From: Euphorbia lathyris
Lineage: Eukaryota; Streptophyta; Magnoliopsida; Malpighiales; Euphorbiaceae
Direction: 5' to 3'
DNA length: 64,000 nucleotides
Assembly (NCBI RefSeq): GCF_963576675.1
Contig: NC_088912.1
Coordinates: 57,188,395-57,252,394 of the forward strand
The translations under genes were made by a program, and so were the position numbers. The notes under the pieces were generated by a model, which saw only the letters and a program-made list of their open reading frames with translations, had not been told where the DNA came from and did no database searches. How positions within the stretch are numbered: position 1 is the first letter of the stretch; each line of letters opens with the position of its first letter. Below, in pieces: positions 22,784 through 33,903 of the stretch.

Positions 22784-23180
22784 AGTCCGCTTCTATTAAA
22801 GATCTACATGAAAGTTGGCCTCAAGCATTTTGAAGCCACTTTAACGTATTTCTTTTGATGGTAATTCTCTACTTTGTTCCTAGGGATATAAGATCCCATA
22901 ATTTTGTAATCAAAGTTCAGTAATAAAATTGCAGGCCTTTTAAGGCCGCTTTTTCTCTACAGTGCATATTTTCATACAGGCATTCATCCACTCAACAATT
23001 CACGCAATCTAAGTATGGACGTAAGCACAAAAGTAATCAAGCAGGTAGAATAGATGAAAATAGGCCAATAAACCATAGGCCATTTCACAAAAGTAATTAT
23101 TCAAAAGGAGAGCCAGAAGGTGCCAAACCCTGACACCTCCAAATTACCCAAAAACAGAGAAATTGTTCAGAAATTACAAA
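22784..23180. other. E0 spacer between integrase and antisense gene
   Basis: No gene is apparent. The stretch is AT-rich and contains CAGTAATAAAATTGCAGG and a short inverted pair AGGCC/GGCCT around 22930-22950. It probably holds the 3' untranslated ends of both the sense transcript and the antisense gene. Confidence 0.5.
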
Positions 23181-26089
23181 TTATCAAGGTCAATCTTCTT
23201 GAAATCCTTTCGGGCCTCTAGACATGTCATACTTTTGTAGGTTCAAAGCATCAACTTCTTGCACCTACTTTTCCATTTTCTCTTGATCTGTCATGGCCTT
23301 CTCCTCAGAAATCTCCAACTCAACAAGATTCGTCTATTGGGTAGCGGCCAATAAGGCTCTCTCATGGTCTATAGCTTCTTGATCAAGCTTGATTTGTCTA
23401 ATGTGTTCTTCCAAAGCCTGAAGCTCATTCTCTTGAGCATTATACTGCTCCTCCTTCTCTTGATCCAGTTTGGCCCTAACGGTAGCCCTTTCACGAAGAT
23501 CTTTGATAGTTTGCAGCAAGGCGGAGTAAGATTGAATTTCTTCTTCTAGCAGCTTGTTGTTATCAGCATGTATTTCATCATAAAAATCTGAGGCTTTCTG
23601 AGCCAAAGAGGATAATAGTTCCTTGCTAGCTTGTGAGGTAAGAGAAGAGGAGAATACCCTACCAGTAGATTTCAATATGACAACCTGAGTAGAATCCAGT
23701 GCAGGCAAGTCTAGAGCTAGGCAGCGCTGAATAGTCTCTTTTGCTACTTGAATAGACTCAGTTAAAGCCGTTGTGGCATGACTGCTGGTGAGACCATAAA
23801 TTCTCCTAAACATGAAGCTTAAGTCCAGCCGTTGAAAAGGATCAACAGGTGCAGACAACCTAGGCATGGGGGTTCTAGTTACGGATCCCTGCATGAACAA
23901 AAGGGAGATCAGAAAAGCACGTCAAAGTAAGCAATTGGAGCGAGCAAGGAAAGTTACTTGAAAAGTTTTATGAGTGAACCTTAAAATCAGAGGGTGTGCC
24001 AGTGGAGTCGGTGCCAGGATTCGAGATAGAGCCGAAGTCTTTGACATCGGTTTGCTTATCAGTAGCTGAAGTTTGAGGTTCATAATCTTTATTCCCTCCA
24101 TTTCCTTTCGGCTCATGGGTCCCAACATCTACCAAAGGAAACATGGAACGTTTAGTAAATGCAGAAGATAAGATCAAGCAACAAGTAAGAAGAGAGCTTA
24201 TCAGGTCCCATGGCCATAGCTATGGCAACACTAACTCCATAAGCTGATGTTTCTTTAAACTGAACCTCAGTATCTTCTTTTTCTTCTTTGTCATCTTGTG
24301 TCTCAACATCCATATCTTCAGGTTTTGCCTCAGAAGGCTCATCCTCAGTCATTACATCTTCATGGTCCTCAGCATGTTCGGAATCATTAGCATCTTCATC
24401 CAAAAGATCAACTGAGATCCTAGCTTTGGACTCAGTCGTAGGCTGAGAAGGCCTTTTCTTCGAATTTCTACTTAGTGCAGGTCTGGAAGAAGTTGCAACC
24501 TTTGACTTCTTTTAGTGCTGCGTGGTTTGCTCCACCTTGATTTTCCCTTTCAAGGGTGGAGCTCTTACTACAGGTTCAACTATGAACAAAGAAAGTAATG
24601 AGTAAATGAAATATGAGAGAGATTTGTTGAAAAGAGAAACAAGGAACTTACTGTTAGGGTTGTCTGGTGTTAGTCTGCCATAGAAGCCAGACCAATAAAA
24701 CTCGAACTCATGGTGGATGCTCTCTTGGTTCCGTTTGCATAGGAAAACCAGATTAGACAGGGGGCAATGGCATTGAACTCTGATGGACTACGTCTTCAAT
24801 GCTCACTTTAGAATAGAGGGTCCCTTGAGGAAAGAATGAGCGAGGAATGGTTGTTCTTATTTGGGTTAGCCCAAATTTCCTTAACCACAAGGTGGGAAAA
24901 TAACCTTCAAAGCAAGGGTAGGTCCTTGTTCCTAACCGTGAATTTTATGGGTGCCCACGTGAAGATAAGTTTGGTGGAGAAAGATCTGCTAGAAGTAAGG
25001 GCCAACAACATCGGAGTCCTTCAAATAGTAGTTATGAGCGCTTTTGGGTAGATCTTCAAGAGACTTATCAAATATAAGGTAGTCAGTATTGGCCATCCTC
25101 AGGTTGTAAAAGAAGTATTTTGGCTTCAGCAGCTTCAAGGGAACTCTCACAGAGGGCTACTCCCATTCCCGGAAAGCCCGTTTGCAAGGGGCTATCTCCT
25201 ACAAGAGCTGGGAAGTAAGAAAACAACCACAGCTGCAAGATCCAGACGACCCCACTCAATTTGGTAAACGACTCACTAATAATAGACTGTTGGATTTGAT
25301 GATAAATTGAGTCGAGCAGGATCTTCCCCGGGGCAAACGTAGCCCCTGAAGTCAAAACTTTAGCCATTGGCAAAGAATCCATGGTAGGCATAATTCCCCA
25401 AGGAAACAAGACGAACTTATTCAACAACACCAACAAGAATACCACATGCTCATCCCCAGTAGGAGCATCACTTGCGAGAAGACAAGCATATGCGGCAATC
25501 ATCTTATAATAGTTGAAATCCTTATACTCCTCAGAAGTAATCATACATGGGACGTCTGGGCCAACCACGGGAATATGAGTCAAAGCCACAATATCACAAA
25601 AGGTGATGGACATTGGGCCGCCGGGGAAGATGAACGAACTGCAATGGTTGGACCACATCGACAGGGCCCTAAGCACCAGACCTTCTAAGAAAATGAGCTG
25701 CTGAGTAGTCAGATTAATGAAGTCCAAGATATGTTGCCTCTCCCACTGAGCATCGAATGCAGGCTTCATCGTGATATCCAGTCTGACCAAAGAGAAGTAT
25801 AGTGCGGCCATGTTTTACTCTTCCCACTGCTAGGAGGACGAATAAGTTCCCTGGAAACCAATAATTCTTGGTTGGTAGCTAAAGGATAAGGGAAATCGAG
25901 CAGAGCAGTAGTGACTGGGCAGTTAGTCAGGGTATACAGAGTCTGCTACAGATTAAGAGGTAAAACCCTAAGCTTAGTGCAAAAACCCAAAAGAGAGCCA
26001 AAGGAAATAAAAGAAGAGAAACTTACCAAAGGGCTCGGGGTCGTAGAAGAACCAGTGCGGGGAGTGGGGTTAGAAGAGGATTTAGCCAT
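23180..26089 (-). pseudogene. E0 antisense gene with plant-mobile-domain-like segment and coiled coil, intron-containing, decayed
   Basis: Exon 1 starts MAKSSSNPTPRTGSSTTPSP at 26089 and ends at a GTAAGTTT donor at 26026. The main exon (25083-25811) contains IFPGGPMSITFCDIVALTHI and matches the aminotransferase-like plant mobile domain (PF10536) as I know it. That family occurs in host proteins such as MAIN/MAIL1 and inside plant transposons. The N-terminal side of this exon is one base out of frame, and its 3' part continues in another frame (LIFDKSLEDLPKSAHNYY). An acidic exon (24152-24403) and a coiled-coil exon (23334-23900) follow. Introns visible on the minus strand include acceptor TTTCCTTTGGTAG near 24131, donor AAGGTTCAC near 23982 and acceptor TTGTTCATGCAG near 23890. 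Several stops make it a pseudogene. It runs opposite to gag-pol and lies between integrase and the 3' LTR. Confidence 0.7.
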
Positions 26090-26487
26090 CTCTACAGGAG
26101 GACGAACACATGCAAGTAAGAATAAATGCAAGAGAAACTAGAAGAATACCAAAAAAGAGAAAACAAAAACAATGAAAGGCTCACCAAAATTAGGAAGAAT
26201 CGTATATAGAAGATGAAACAAGCTGTAGAGAAGCGAATGAAATAGAAATCTTCAAGCAAAGTGATTTAAAGGGAAGGAGAGGAACTGGAGAGTTTTTTTA
26301 ATGGCTAAGAGTTGTATTGAATGAAGAGTTATAGCTCAAGTAGGATTGGTAGCTGGCTTAGAGCAGTTATAAATTTGAAAAAAAGCTGACACTCATTACT
26401 ATTAGTCACCAGGAGTGCAAAAATGAGAGGGGCAAAAGCGTCTAGGTATCATTTCTACAACTTAGAACTAATACCTGAGAGGGAAAT
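26090..26487. other. E0 region between antisense gene start and LTR
   Basis: No gene is visible. The stretch would hold the promoter of the antisense gene and the sense polypurine tract. ATGAGAGGGGCAAAAG (about 26423-26438) and CTGAGAGGGAAAT (26475-26487) are purine-rich candidates; the second directly precedes the proposed LTR start. Confidence 0.5.
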
Positions 26488-27271
26488 TGTTTCCCCCACA
26501 ATTATGTCGGAACTAATTAAGGAGGGATAAACGTGGAAAGATGCGCAACAGAAGAAAGAGCCCAAAAGCATGGCCTGAAAAGAGCAAACCATGAAAGCAT
26601 GAGTAGATTGGCCAAAATGACAATGAGACAGAAGGTTAAGGGGGAAATGGTAAACACGCCACGCCCAGTTATGTAAAGGCACGAAAATAGGAGATGTGAT
26701 GAGCTACAACGTGGACAGTTAGGGATTGTGAAGAAACAGACAGAGAACTCATTGCATGAGGGAACTAACTGAGAAACGTGGGTAGTGGGAGCAAGACGTT
26801 GGGCGTGGTAGTTCCAACAGACAAAGTATTTAAAGAAAGAAAAAGAAGGAAAAGGGATCCAACAAAAACCAATTCAATAAATAAAATCAAAATCAAACTC
26901 AATCCCAATGGAATTCAAACAATTCTCAAATTATGGACTCTAGCTATTCTACAGCCTTAGTTTATTTCATTTTGATCAACTTTCAACTTGTAAGTTCTAG
27001 CTTTAGTTTTCCAATTATGCCAAAAATCTTATTCAACTCAATGCAAGCAATTTTAACTTCGAATTCTCTCTTTTAAGCATAATTTCAGTGTAGTCATAAT
27101 CATACTTCTAGATTCCACTACAAACTTTAGGCTCCTTTGTGTCCTTTAAGTCTTTTACACTTTCGTTTGATTAGAAGTTAGGTCCAATTTACAGTTCTTT
27201 TTGTAGTTTTAGATAAAGCTACTGGCACGCTCGCAATCTGATCCAATCCACTAAAAAAAAGGCGCTAAACA
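26488..27271 (+). repeat. E0 LTR shared by two internal units
   Basis: The proposed start is TGTTTCCCCC after a purine-rich tract, and the end is GCTAAACA as in the 5' LTR. The start is not independently confirmed, because the left LTR lacks this part. It is the 3' LTR of E0 and is immediately followed by the leader and gag of a second unit, E0'. A TATA-like AGTATTTAAAG lies near 26826. Confidence 0.7.
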
Positions 27272-27385
27272 ATTTGGCATGCTTATTGGGACAATGCTGA
27301 AATTCCGCCTAGAAAGAATTGAAAGGAGAATACTGCTGCATCCGCTGACGCAGATGTGATGTATGGAAGTGCATGACAGGGAGAA

Positions 27386-28660
27386 GGTCATGTGGAGGTT
27401 ACTGATGAGACAAAGGCAACATTCCCAGAAATGGAAGACGTGGGGTATGTTCACCCAAACAAAACAAGGGAAAGTGTTGTGCAGATCCCTGAAATAGGAT
27501 CTTCCTTGGTTGTTGTGAGCGCTTTGAACAATTTGCAGAAATCCATAGACCACATGACCAAGATGATGGTGGAGGATTTTGCACAGAAGCAGGTTGCAGA
27601 AACCCCAGTAGGAACCAGGAAGATTCAAGTGGAGACAAACAAGGTTCCTTCTCCTGCTAAAGGAAAGGAAGATGTGATAATCCTAGAGGCAGCTAAGGGG
27701 CAACCAGAGAAGTATCAAATACCACCACTAAGAGAGGATTGTGGTCAGAAAGGTACAAGTAGTGGAGGGAATAATCCTGTTGGAGCCAGAGTTAACCAAC
27801 CTGTTACACCAACTGCTCATTTCGAAGCGCATACCAATGCACAAACTGGGCCTCATTTTTATAACCAAGATGATGACACGCCCCAAGATTCAAGGGGAAG
27901 GTTTAGAGGAGGTGGAAGCAGTCCGTGTGGAGCTTCTTTCGGTCCCTAATTTAGTGCGCATCAGAACCAAGCAAGGAATCCTGCTATGAACATGGAGATA
28001 GTTAGAGATATGGTTCAAGAACTTTATGGCCCTGGTCTTAGACAAGTAGGGAGGCTGGAGTTTCACAGACCATACTTAGTGGCCATAGATCGAGAGAATC
28101 CTTATCCAAGAGGATATCAAATACCTAACTTTACTCTTTTTCTGCAAAAGAAGGGCAATCTACGCTGGAGCATGTGGCTAGATTCCCTATCCAATGTGGA
28201 GAATCAGCTAGCCTTTTTAACTTTGACTACTTCAAGTTAAGACTGTTTCCTAATTCTCTTACTTGGTTTTCCTCACTCCCACAGAACTCTATATTTACCT
28301 GGTAGGATAGGGAGAGGCAATTCCACACTCAGTTATATCGTGCAGAACTAGAGGTGTGTGTAGCAGAACTTTCCAGGATGTCCCAAAGGAGTGGAGAGAT
28401 GGCTGACAATTATATCGCACGTTTCAAACTCCTCAGGAGTCGTTGTAGGGTTTTCCTTCTTGAACACGAGTTTGTCAAAATGGCTCAGAGGGGACTGGAC
28501 ATAGAACTTCGAAAAAATTTCAAAGTAATGGAGTTCAGAGATTTCTACGAGCTAGCTCAAAAGGTGTCAGAGTGTGAAGATTTACTAAGGGAGGATAACT
28601 ATCGGAAAAAGACCTCAATGGGATCTTATAGGAGGCCAACAAGCCAGAAGTAGCTGTGGC
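27386..28660 (+). pseudogene. E0' gag, second unit, decayed
   Basis: This is the best-preserved copy of the E0 gag. The N-terminal frame 27392-27949 (185 residues) ends at TAA. A second frame from 27986 carries PYPRGYQIPNFTLF. The frame 28354-28653 holds the clear gag core (VAELSRMSQRSGEMADNYIA, DFYELAQKVSECEDLLRED). It differs from the first unit by a few percent. Frameshifts between segments prevent a full capsid protein. Confidence 0.82.
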
Positions 28661-29440
28661 GGAGTTGTTAAACAAGGGGGCAAAGGTGTGCCCAGATCAT
28701 TTTCGGCCAATCAAATAGATAGACCCCAAGAAGAATATTGTTCAGTATACTTTTGATGTGGAGAAAACTGAGGAGATCTTTGAGTATCTGGTCAAGGAGA
28801 GGTTTATCATTTTCACACCGAAATATAAGATGCCTAGGAGAGATGAGTTGAATGGAAAGACCTACTGCAAATATCATGACGCGTGGAATGATTCCACGGG
28901 ATCTTGTTGGACTTTTCAGAACCTCATACAAGATCGCATTGAAAAAGGGATATTGAAGTTCCCAGAGAAAAAAAGCCCATGGTCATAGCTGAAGAACCGT
29001 TCCCACCCGCGACTTCAGTTAACATGACTTCTTTTGATCTTAGATAGGTTCTAAATTACAGAGAAGCTGGACAGAACAAAGACCAAGCAGACCTCAGACG
29101 ATCCAAAGTAAGCACTGAATGCCCAAAAGAAGGGTCGACATTCATGAGAGGTTGCAGTACCCAAGAAGAGATGAAAGCTCTTTGGGGAAGGAACCACGAC
29201 CTAAGTTTACTAGAAAGCAACCTAGGTTCGTGGTTCCTTCTTCGACAAAGGCTAATAAGGAGTGGCAAGTGGTGAAGCACAGAAAGTTCCCTACTCCAGT
29301 TACCAGAACTCAAAAGCATAGATTGCAGAGAAAGAAGCTAGCTGAGAAATATAAGGCAAGGAAAGAAGTGAAGGTGTGGAAGCCTAAAGCACAAGCTGTA
29401 AAGTTCTCAAAACCAATAGAGGAGGATAGGTGATATTGTA
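28661..29440 (+). pseudogene. E0' gag C-terminal Cys/His region, decayed
   Basis: The frame 28758-28988 reads KTYCKYHDAWNDSTGSCWTF, a cleaner version of the Cys/His cluster than in unit 1 (CKYH then CW). A basic frame (29119-29433) rich in Lys and Arg follows, ending VKFSKPIEEDR. Stops at 28717-28719 and near 29045 separate the pieces. Confidence 0.7.
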
Positions 29441-29644
29441 ATCCCAATTAATATAGTATCACTTACCTTGCCTGTGGACTTCCAAGGAAAAGTAGAAGAA
29501 GGGAGTACACAGTACAGGAGCCAGAAGTGCAAAAGGTGACATCAGAGTTTGAAGCTTGGGATATTCCCAAGGAAGTACCTAAAATCAGCAGTGGGATCAC
29601 GATTCAAGCCCCATCAAAATGGTGGTCCTAATAAGGTGGTCTTC

Positions 29645-30278
29645 AAAGCCTTCTGTCTAGATGACTCAACATATTAAACCCTTGTATATCAAATCCCACC
29701 TTAACGTCACACCTACTTCCCAGGTGTTGATAGATAATGGGTCAGCTGTGAATATTATGCCATGGAAGATGCTGCAGGCTTTGGGAAAAAGCAAGGCAGA
29801 TCTTATTGATACCGAAGTCACGGTGTCGGCATTCAATGGAGAAGTCACCAAGTCTTTGGGTATTTTGCCATTGGAAGTGAAAGTAGGGACTAAGTCAGAC
29901 CTGTCTGCCTTTTTTATGGTAGATTCGTCAGCCAACTACCAAGTCTTGCTGGGAAGGGATTGGATACACTCAAACTGGTGTATGCCATCCTCTTTGCATT
30001 AGTTTTTGTTGTTTTGGAAAGGGAATGAAGTAGATGTGGTTTGGGCGGATGAAAAGCCATTCGTGGCAGTGTTAGATGCCATTGATGCCAAGTTATATGG
30101 AAAGGAGATCGGTCTAGTCAGGTTTGTTGGACAGAGCAAGTTGGGTTTGCCGAAGAGAATTTCCATGGTCCCAAACAAGGGCAAATGCTTTTTTAGGCAA
30201 GAAAAAGCTCTAGTTGGGCCAAGTACCAGTAGGCCACTAGACGACGAACTAATCATCGAAGAGGTTGATGATGATTAA
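29645..30278 (+). pseudogene. E0' protease region, decayed
   Basis: The frame 29661-30002 contains VLIDNGSAVNIMPWKML, with the aspartic-protease D-N-G, and LLGRDWIHSNW, the intact L-G-R-D landmark mutated in unit 1. A TAG at 30000-30002 interrupts the frame, which continues to ADEKPFVAVLDAIDAKL. This copy helps to read the decayed E0 version. Confidence 0.78.
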
Positions 30279-30492
30279 GTCTTCCCAATAACAAAAGATG
30301 GTATTTGCAGTCGCTAAGATAAAAGTGCATATACAGGAGGTGTTGGAGAAAATGTTACGTAGTGAACAATATGAGTGCGCTGGAACTGAAGTGATCTAGG
30401 AAGAGCAGAAAGAGCTTGAAGAAGGGGAGGAGGAGATCTAATTGCATGAGCTCAAAGCTTATTCACACAAATTGGAGGATAATCCCCGTTAG

Positions 30493-31515
30493 GTGGAAGA
30501 TCCTTTGGAGGAAGTGAATTTGGGAATGAAGGAGGATCCTAAAGTCACATTCATCAGTGGTTTGTTGGAGCCAGAACTAAGGAAGAAAATCATTGAGCTC
30601 TTACATGAGTTTAAAGATTGTTTTGCTTGGGACTATAAAGACATGCCTGGCTTGGATAGGAGCTTAGTAGAACCCAGGATTCCAATCAAACCTGAGTTTG
30701 AGCTCCACTGCCAACCTCCTCGAAGCATGTCAAAGGAAGTAGAATTAAAGATCAAGGAGGAGATTGAGAGGTTATTGAATGCAGATTTCATTCGACCCAC
30801 TAGAGACGCTCAATGGTTGTCAAATATAGTGCTTATAGTGAAAAAGAACGGAAGCTCGGGGTTTGCATTGATTTCAGAGATCTAAACAATGCGTCCCCCA
30901 AAGATGTATACGTTATGCCTATTGTTGATATGCTTATTGATGTTGTTTCTAGGAATGACATTTTTATCTTTCTTGGATGGTTTCTCTGGCTACAATAAAA
31001 TCTTGATTGAAATAGCAGACATAGCTAAGACCGCCTTCAGATGCCCAGGAGCTTTGGGGACTTTTGACTGGCTGGTCATGCCGTTTGGTTTGAAAAACGC
31101 CAAAGCAACCTATCAAAGGGCTATTAATGCTATCTTTCATGATATGTTGGGAAAATTCATGGAAGTATACATCGATGATATTATGGTGAAATCCAAGAGA
31201 GATGGTGATCATGTTGAGCATCTCAGGAAAGGGTTCGTACGGATGAGAGAGCACAAGCTCAAGATGAACCCGCTGAAGTGTGCTTTTGGGGTCAGAGCTG
31301 GGAACTTCCTAGGTTTCTTAGTTCACTAGAGAGGAGTAGAAGTGGACAAAAACAAGGCAAAGGCAGTTATTGAAGCAAGACCACCCAGTAACAAGAAGGA
31401 GCTACAAAGGTTCTTGGGGTTGGTCAATTATATGAGGAGGTTTATTGCTAATCTAGCAAGTAAATCATATGTTTTCTTTGATTTGTTGACTTTGAAGAGG
31501 GAGACTGATTTCAAA
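30493..31515 (+). pseudogene. E0' reverse transcriptase, decayed
   Basis: The frame 30493-30885 covers the approach and fingers (SMSKEVELKIKEEIERLLNA, FIRPTRDAQW). It then shifts to one with KLGVCIDFRDLNNASPKDVY and again to one (from 30889) with FLDGFSGYNKI and YIDDIMVKSKR, which carries the catalytic pair of Asp. The connection domain (NKKELQRFLGLVNYMRRFIA) remains here but is deleted in unit 1. At least two frameshifts and a TAG (31327-31329) are visible. Confidence 0.82.
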
Positions 31516-31928
31516 TAGGAAAGCAAACACCAGGAGGCGCTTGATAAGATCAATGAATACTTGACACACCCACTGGTGTTGGTGCCTCCATTGAAGGAAG
31601 TCCCATTAAAGTTGTATATGTCTGCAACAGATAGATCCATTGGTTGTCTATTGGCCCAAAATAATCAAGCAGGCCACAAACAATCGGTATATTATCTGAG
31701 CAGATGTTTGACGGACACTGAGAGAAGGTATACAACCATGGAAATGCAGTGCCTAGCCTTGTACTTCGCTTGCTCCAAGCTAAGACACTACTTGATCCAG
31801 TCCATAGTGTTTGTGATTTCTCCTACAAACGTACTAAAATTCATGTTATCCCAACCTTTGATCACGGGAAGGATTGGCAAATGGGCCTTAGCTCTGGCGG
31901 AGTTTACTTTGGTGCACATCCCTCAATC
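31516..31928 (+). pseudogene. E0' RNase H, truncated
   Basis: The frame starting at 31561 reads LKLYMSATDRSIGCLLAQNN, VYYLSRCLTDTERRYTTMEM and GRIGKWALALAEFTLVHIPQ. It then runs into unrelated sequence at about 31928, so the open frame to 32202 is chimaeric. The aRNH, integrase, antisense gene and final LTR expected after this point are missing. Confidence 0.8.
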
Positions 31929-32869
31929 TAGAGAATTGATTACACAGAAGAATAAAGACGTTTGTGTAAATGTTCTTGCTTTGCTTGGAACTTCAAGAAA
32001 TGATTCACTCAGAATTTGTGCGTTGACACTTGAAGACTGGGGTCATTTCAAATTTCAAAATAACCGTTGGGAGGGAAACGCTCTTCTGTCGCTTTCACTC
32101 CTTAGAAGCCAGTGTCAACAGCCAATGATCTTCTATCTTTTATCGTTAATTTGTCTGTTGCGTTGTGCTTCAGGCTTGGTCGGAAGCAGACGTGTTGTCT
32201 AACCAAATCAGGCAAAGTTCTCAGGTTGACCAAGAGACAAGCTATCAGTTGCTTTTGAAACTTTCCTTTTATGGTGACGCTTTATCAGTTGTGTAGAGTC
32301 AACTCTTGATCTTGTCCATTGTGGCTTAATGTCTGTCTTCCGAATTCATTCTTATCTTTGAGACACATAAGCATGCTTCTGGATCCTTTTGCCTGTTGGG
32401 CTTGAGGCTTGATCCAACACCATTTGGCTTATGGGCTTTGATTTAAGGGCTTAAGGTCTTTTTCTTATTTATGTGAACTTACTTATAATTTATCAACACA
32501 CTTCAACAAACAAATTAGTATGAATAAATCAACATTTAGATTTAATGTGTTGTTAATTATGGGGATATAAATTTCATTTGATATTTTTGTCATAATGAAA
32601 ATTAATGTGGAAATTGTGTTTCAACATACTTGTCTTCTTGAATTTGGCGCCATTTATAGACATTTAAATCTATGCCTGGATACACGTGTCACCTTAATGT
32701 GGGATCCAAGGTCTTTTCCTCCTTATTGCTTCTGGAAAAGCCCTTTGAACTTTAGTGGAGTGGGCTGACCAGATATATGAGATAATGGACTTGGGCTTAC
32801 TTTCTTAAGCCCAGTCCCATATTTCATACCATACAACCTTGAACACTCCTAAGCAAAAAATTCTCTTAT
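31929..32869. other. Unidentified 0.94-kb block that truncates E0'
   Basis: There is no coding signature. The block holds a perfect 8-bp hairpin (TGGGCTTA, loop CTTTCT, TAAGCCCA) near 32793, GGCGCCATTTATAGAC near 32647, and GGGCTTGAGGCTTGAT-like runs common in plant LTRs. It may be an LTR or leader of the Gypsy fragment that follows. I found no terminal repeats or target duplication to prove this. Confidence 0.4.
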
Positions 32870-33895
32870 GGTTGGAGAAAAGTAAATACAAGCGGGACAT
32901 TACATATCCCGAACCAAAAGGGGGGAACATGTAAATGTCGGAAAGAACGCCAAAGCATACTGCCGATTCCATAGAGAAATGGCCACGAAACTGAAGCTTG
33001 CTGGGAGCTGGCAAAAGAAATAGGAAGGTTGATCGAAAGGGGCAAGCTTGACAAGTTCATCCAAAATGACAAAAACCCGGACGATGACAAACAAAAGGAG
33101 GAACCCAAAAAGAAGTTAAAAGGGTTTATCAACGTCATTGTTGGCAGACCCGGATACCAACCACCGGCAAAGAAAGCTAAGACATCCGCCTTGGACAAGA
33201 TGGTCCTTAATTGCCCTTTCGCAGAAGCAGGTCCAACAATTGGCCCCCATTCAGATTCATTGGTAATTACAATGACCATCGAAGGCTGGGAGATGAACAA
33301 AGTCATGATAGACATTGACAGTTCATGCAACATGATCACTAGAGGGGCATTTTCCAAACTGAAAGTAGATCCCATACATATAAAAACAACAATTATAGAC
33401 ATCTTGGGAGTAACTGGACACACAATTAAGACCAAATGCCAAATAACATTAGAGTGTGAGATTGTTGATGATGACCAAACCTGGAAGGGAGATATAGAAT
33501 TCTCTATCATGGATGGACAACTAGCAAACAGTGTTATTTTGGGAAGGTCGTTCCTCTCTAAAGCCACAGCCCTGATCTCTATCCGGCACCTAACAATGTA
33601 TGTCCTACAATTAGATGAGGAGTTATGATCAGAGGAAGTCAGAAAATGGCACAAGAAACGTATTCGGCCTCATTATCCATTCGCCCACATGATAAGGATG
33701 ATGAAGGAGAGGATGAGGAGCCCATCACCACGGCGTTGGGTGACACAGAAATGTACCTCATCGCCGAAGGAAAGAAGGTGAAAATTGCTAAAGGGCTCAA
33801 GCTAGAAATAAAAGAAGATATCACAAAGGCATTGACAGAATGTGAAAGTGTTTTTTCCTAGGAGAATGAAGTGTTGACAGGGGTAAGCCCAAATG
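32870..33895 (+). pseudogene. Gypsy gag C-terminus and protease fragment (Tat-like), different family from E0
   Basis: The main frame 33029-33628 begins IERGKLDKFIQNDKNPDDDK and continues KGFINVIVGRPGY. It holds a protease with VMIDIDSSCNMITRGAFSKL (D-S-S in place of D-T/S-G) and VILGRSFLSKA. Upstream, in another frame, is a CRFHRE...CWELAKEI remnant of the gag Cys/His cluster. Downstream (33625-33861) is the linker to RT, ending with a TAG at 33859-33861. The fragment ends at ITHKLKHY, where the minisatellite starts. No RT follows. Confidence 0.78.
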
Positions 33896-33903
33896 TGATC
33901 ACT

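Noticed and set aside
31561..32202. 213-residue open frame as one protein
   Set aside because: The first 120 residues are RNase H of E0', and the rest is translation of unrelated sequence past a breakpoint, so it is not a real fusion gene.
32866..33654. 262-residue open frame on the minus strand
   Set aside because: It lies opposite the Gypsy protease frame, which carries clear family motifs; the minus frame is a shadow.
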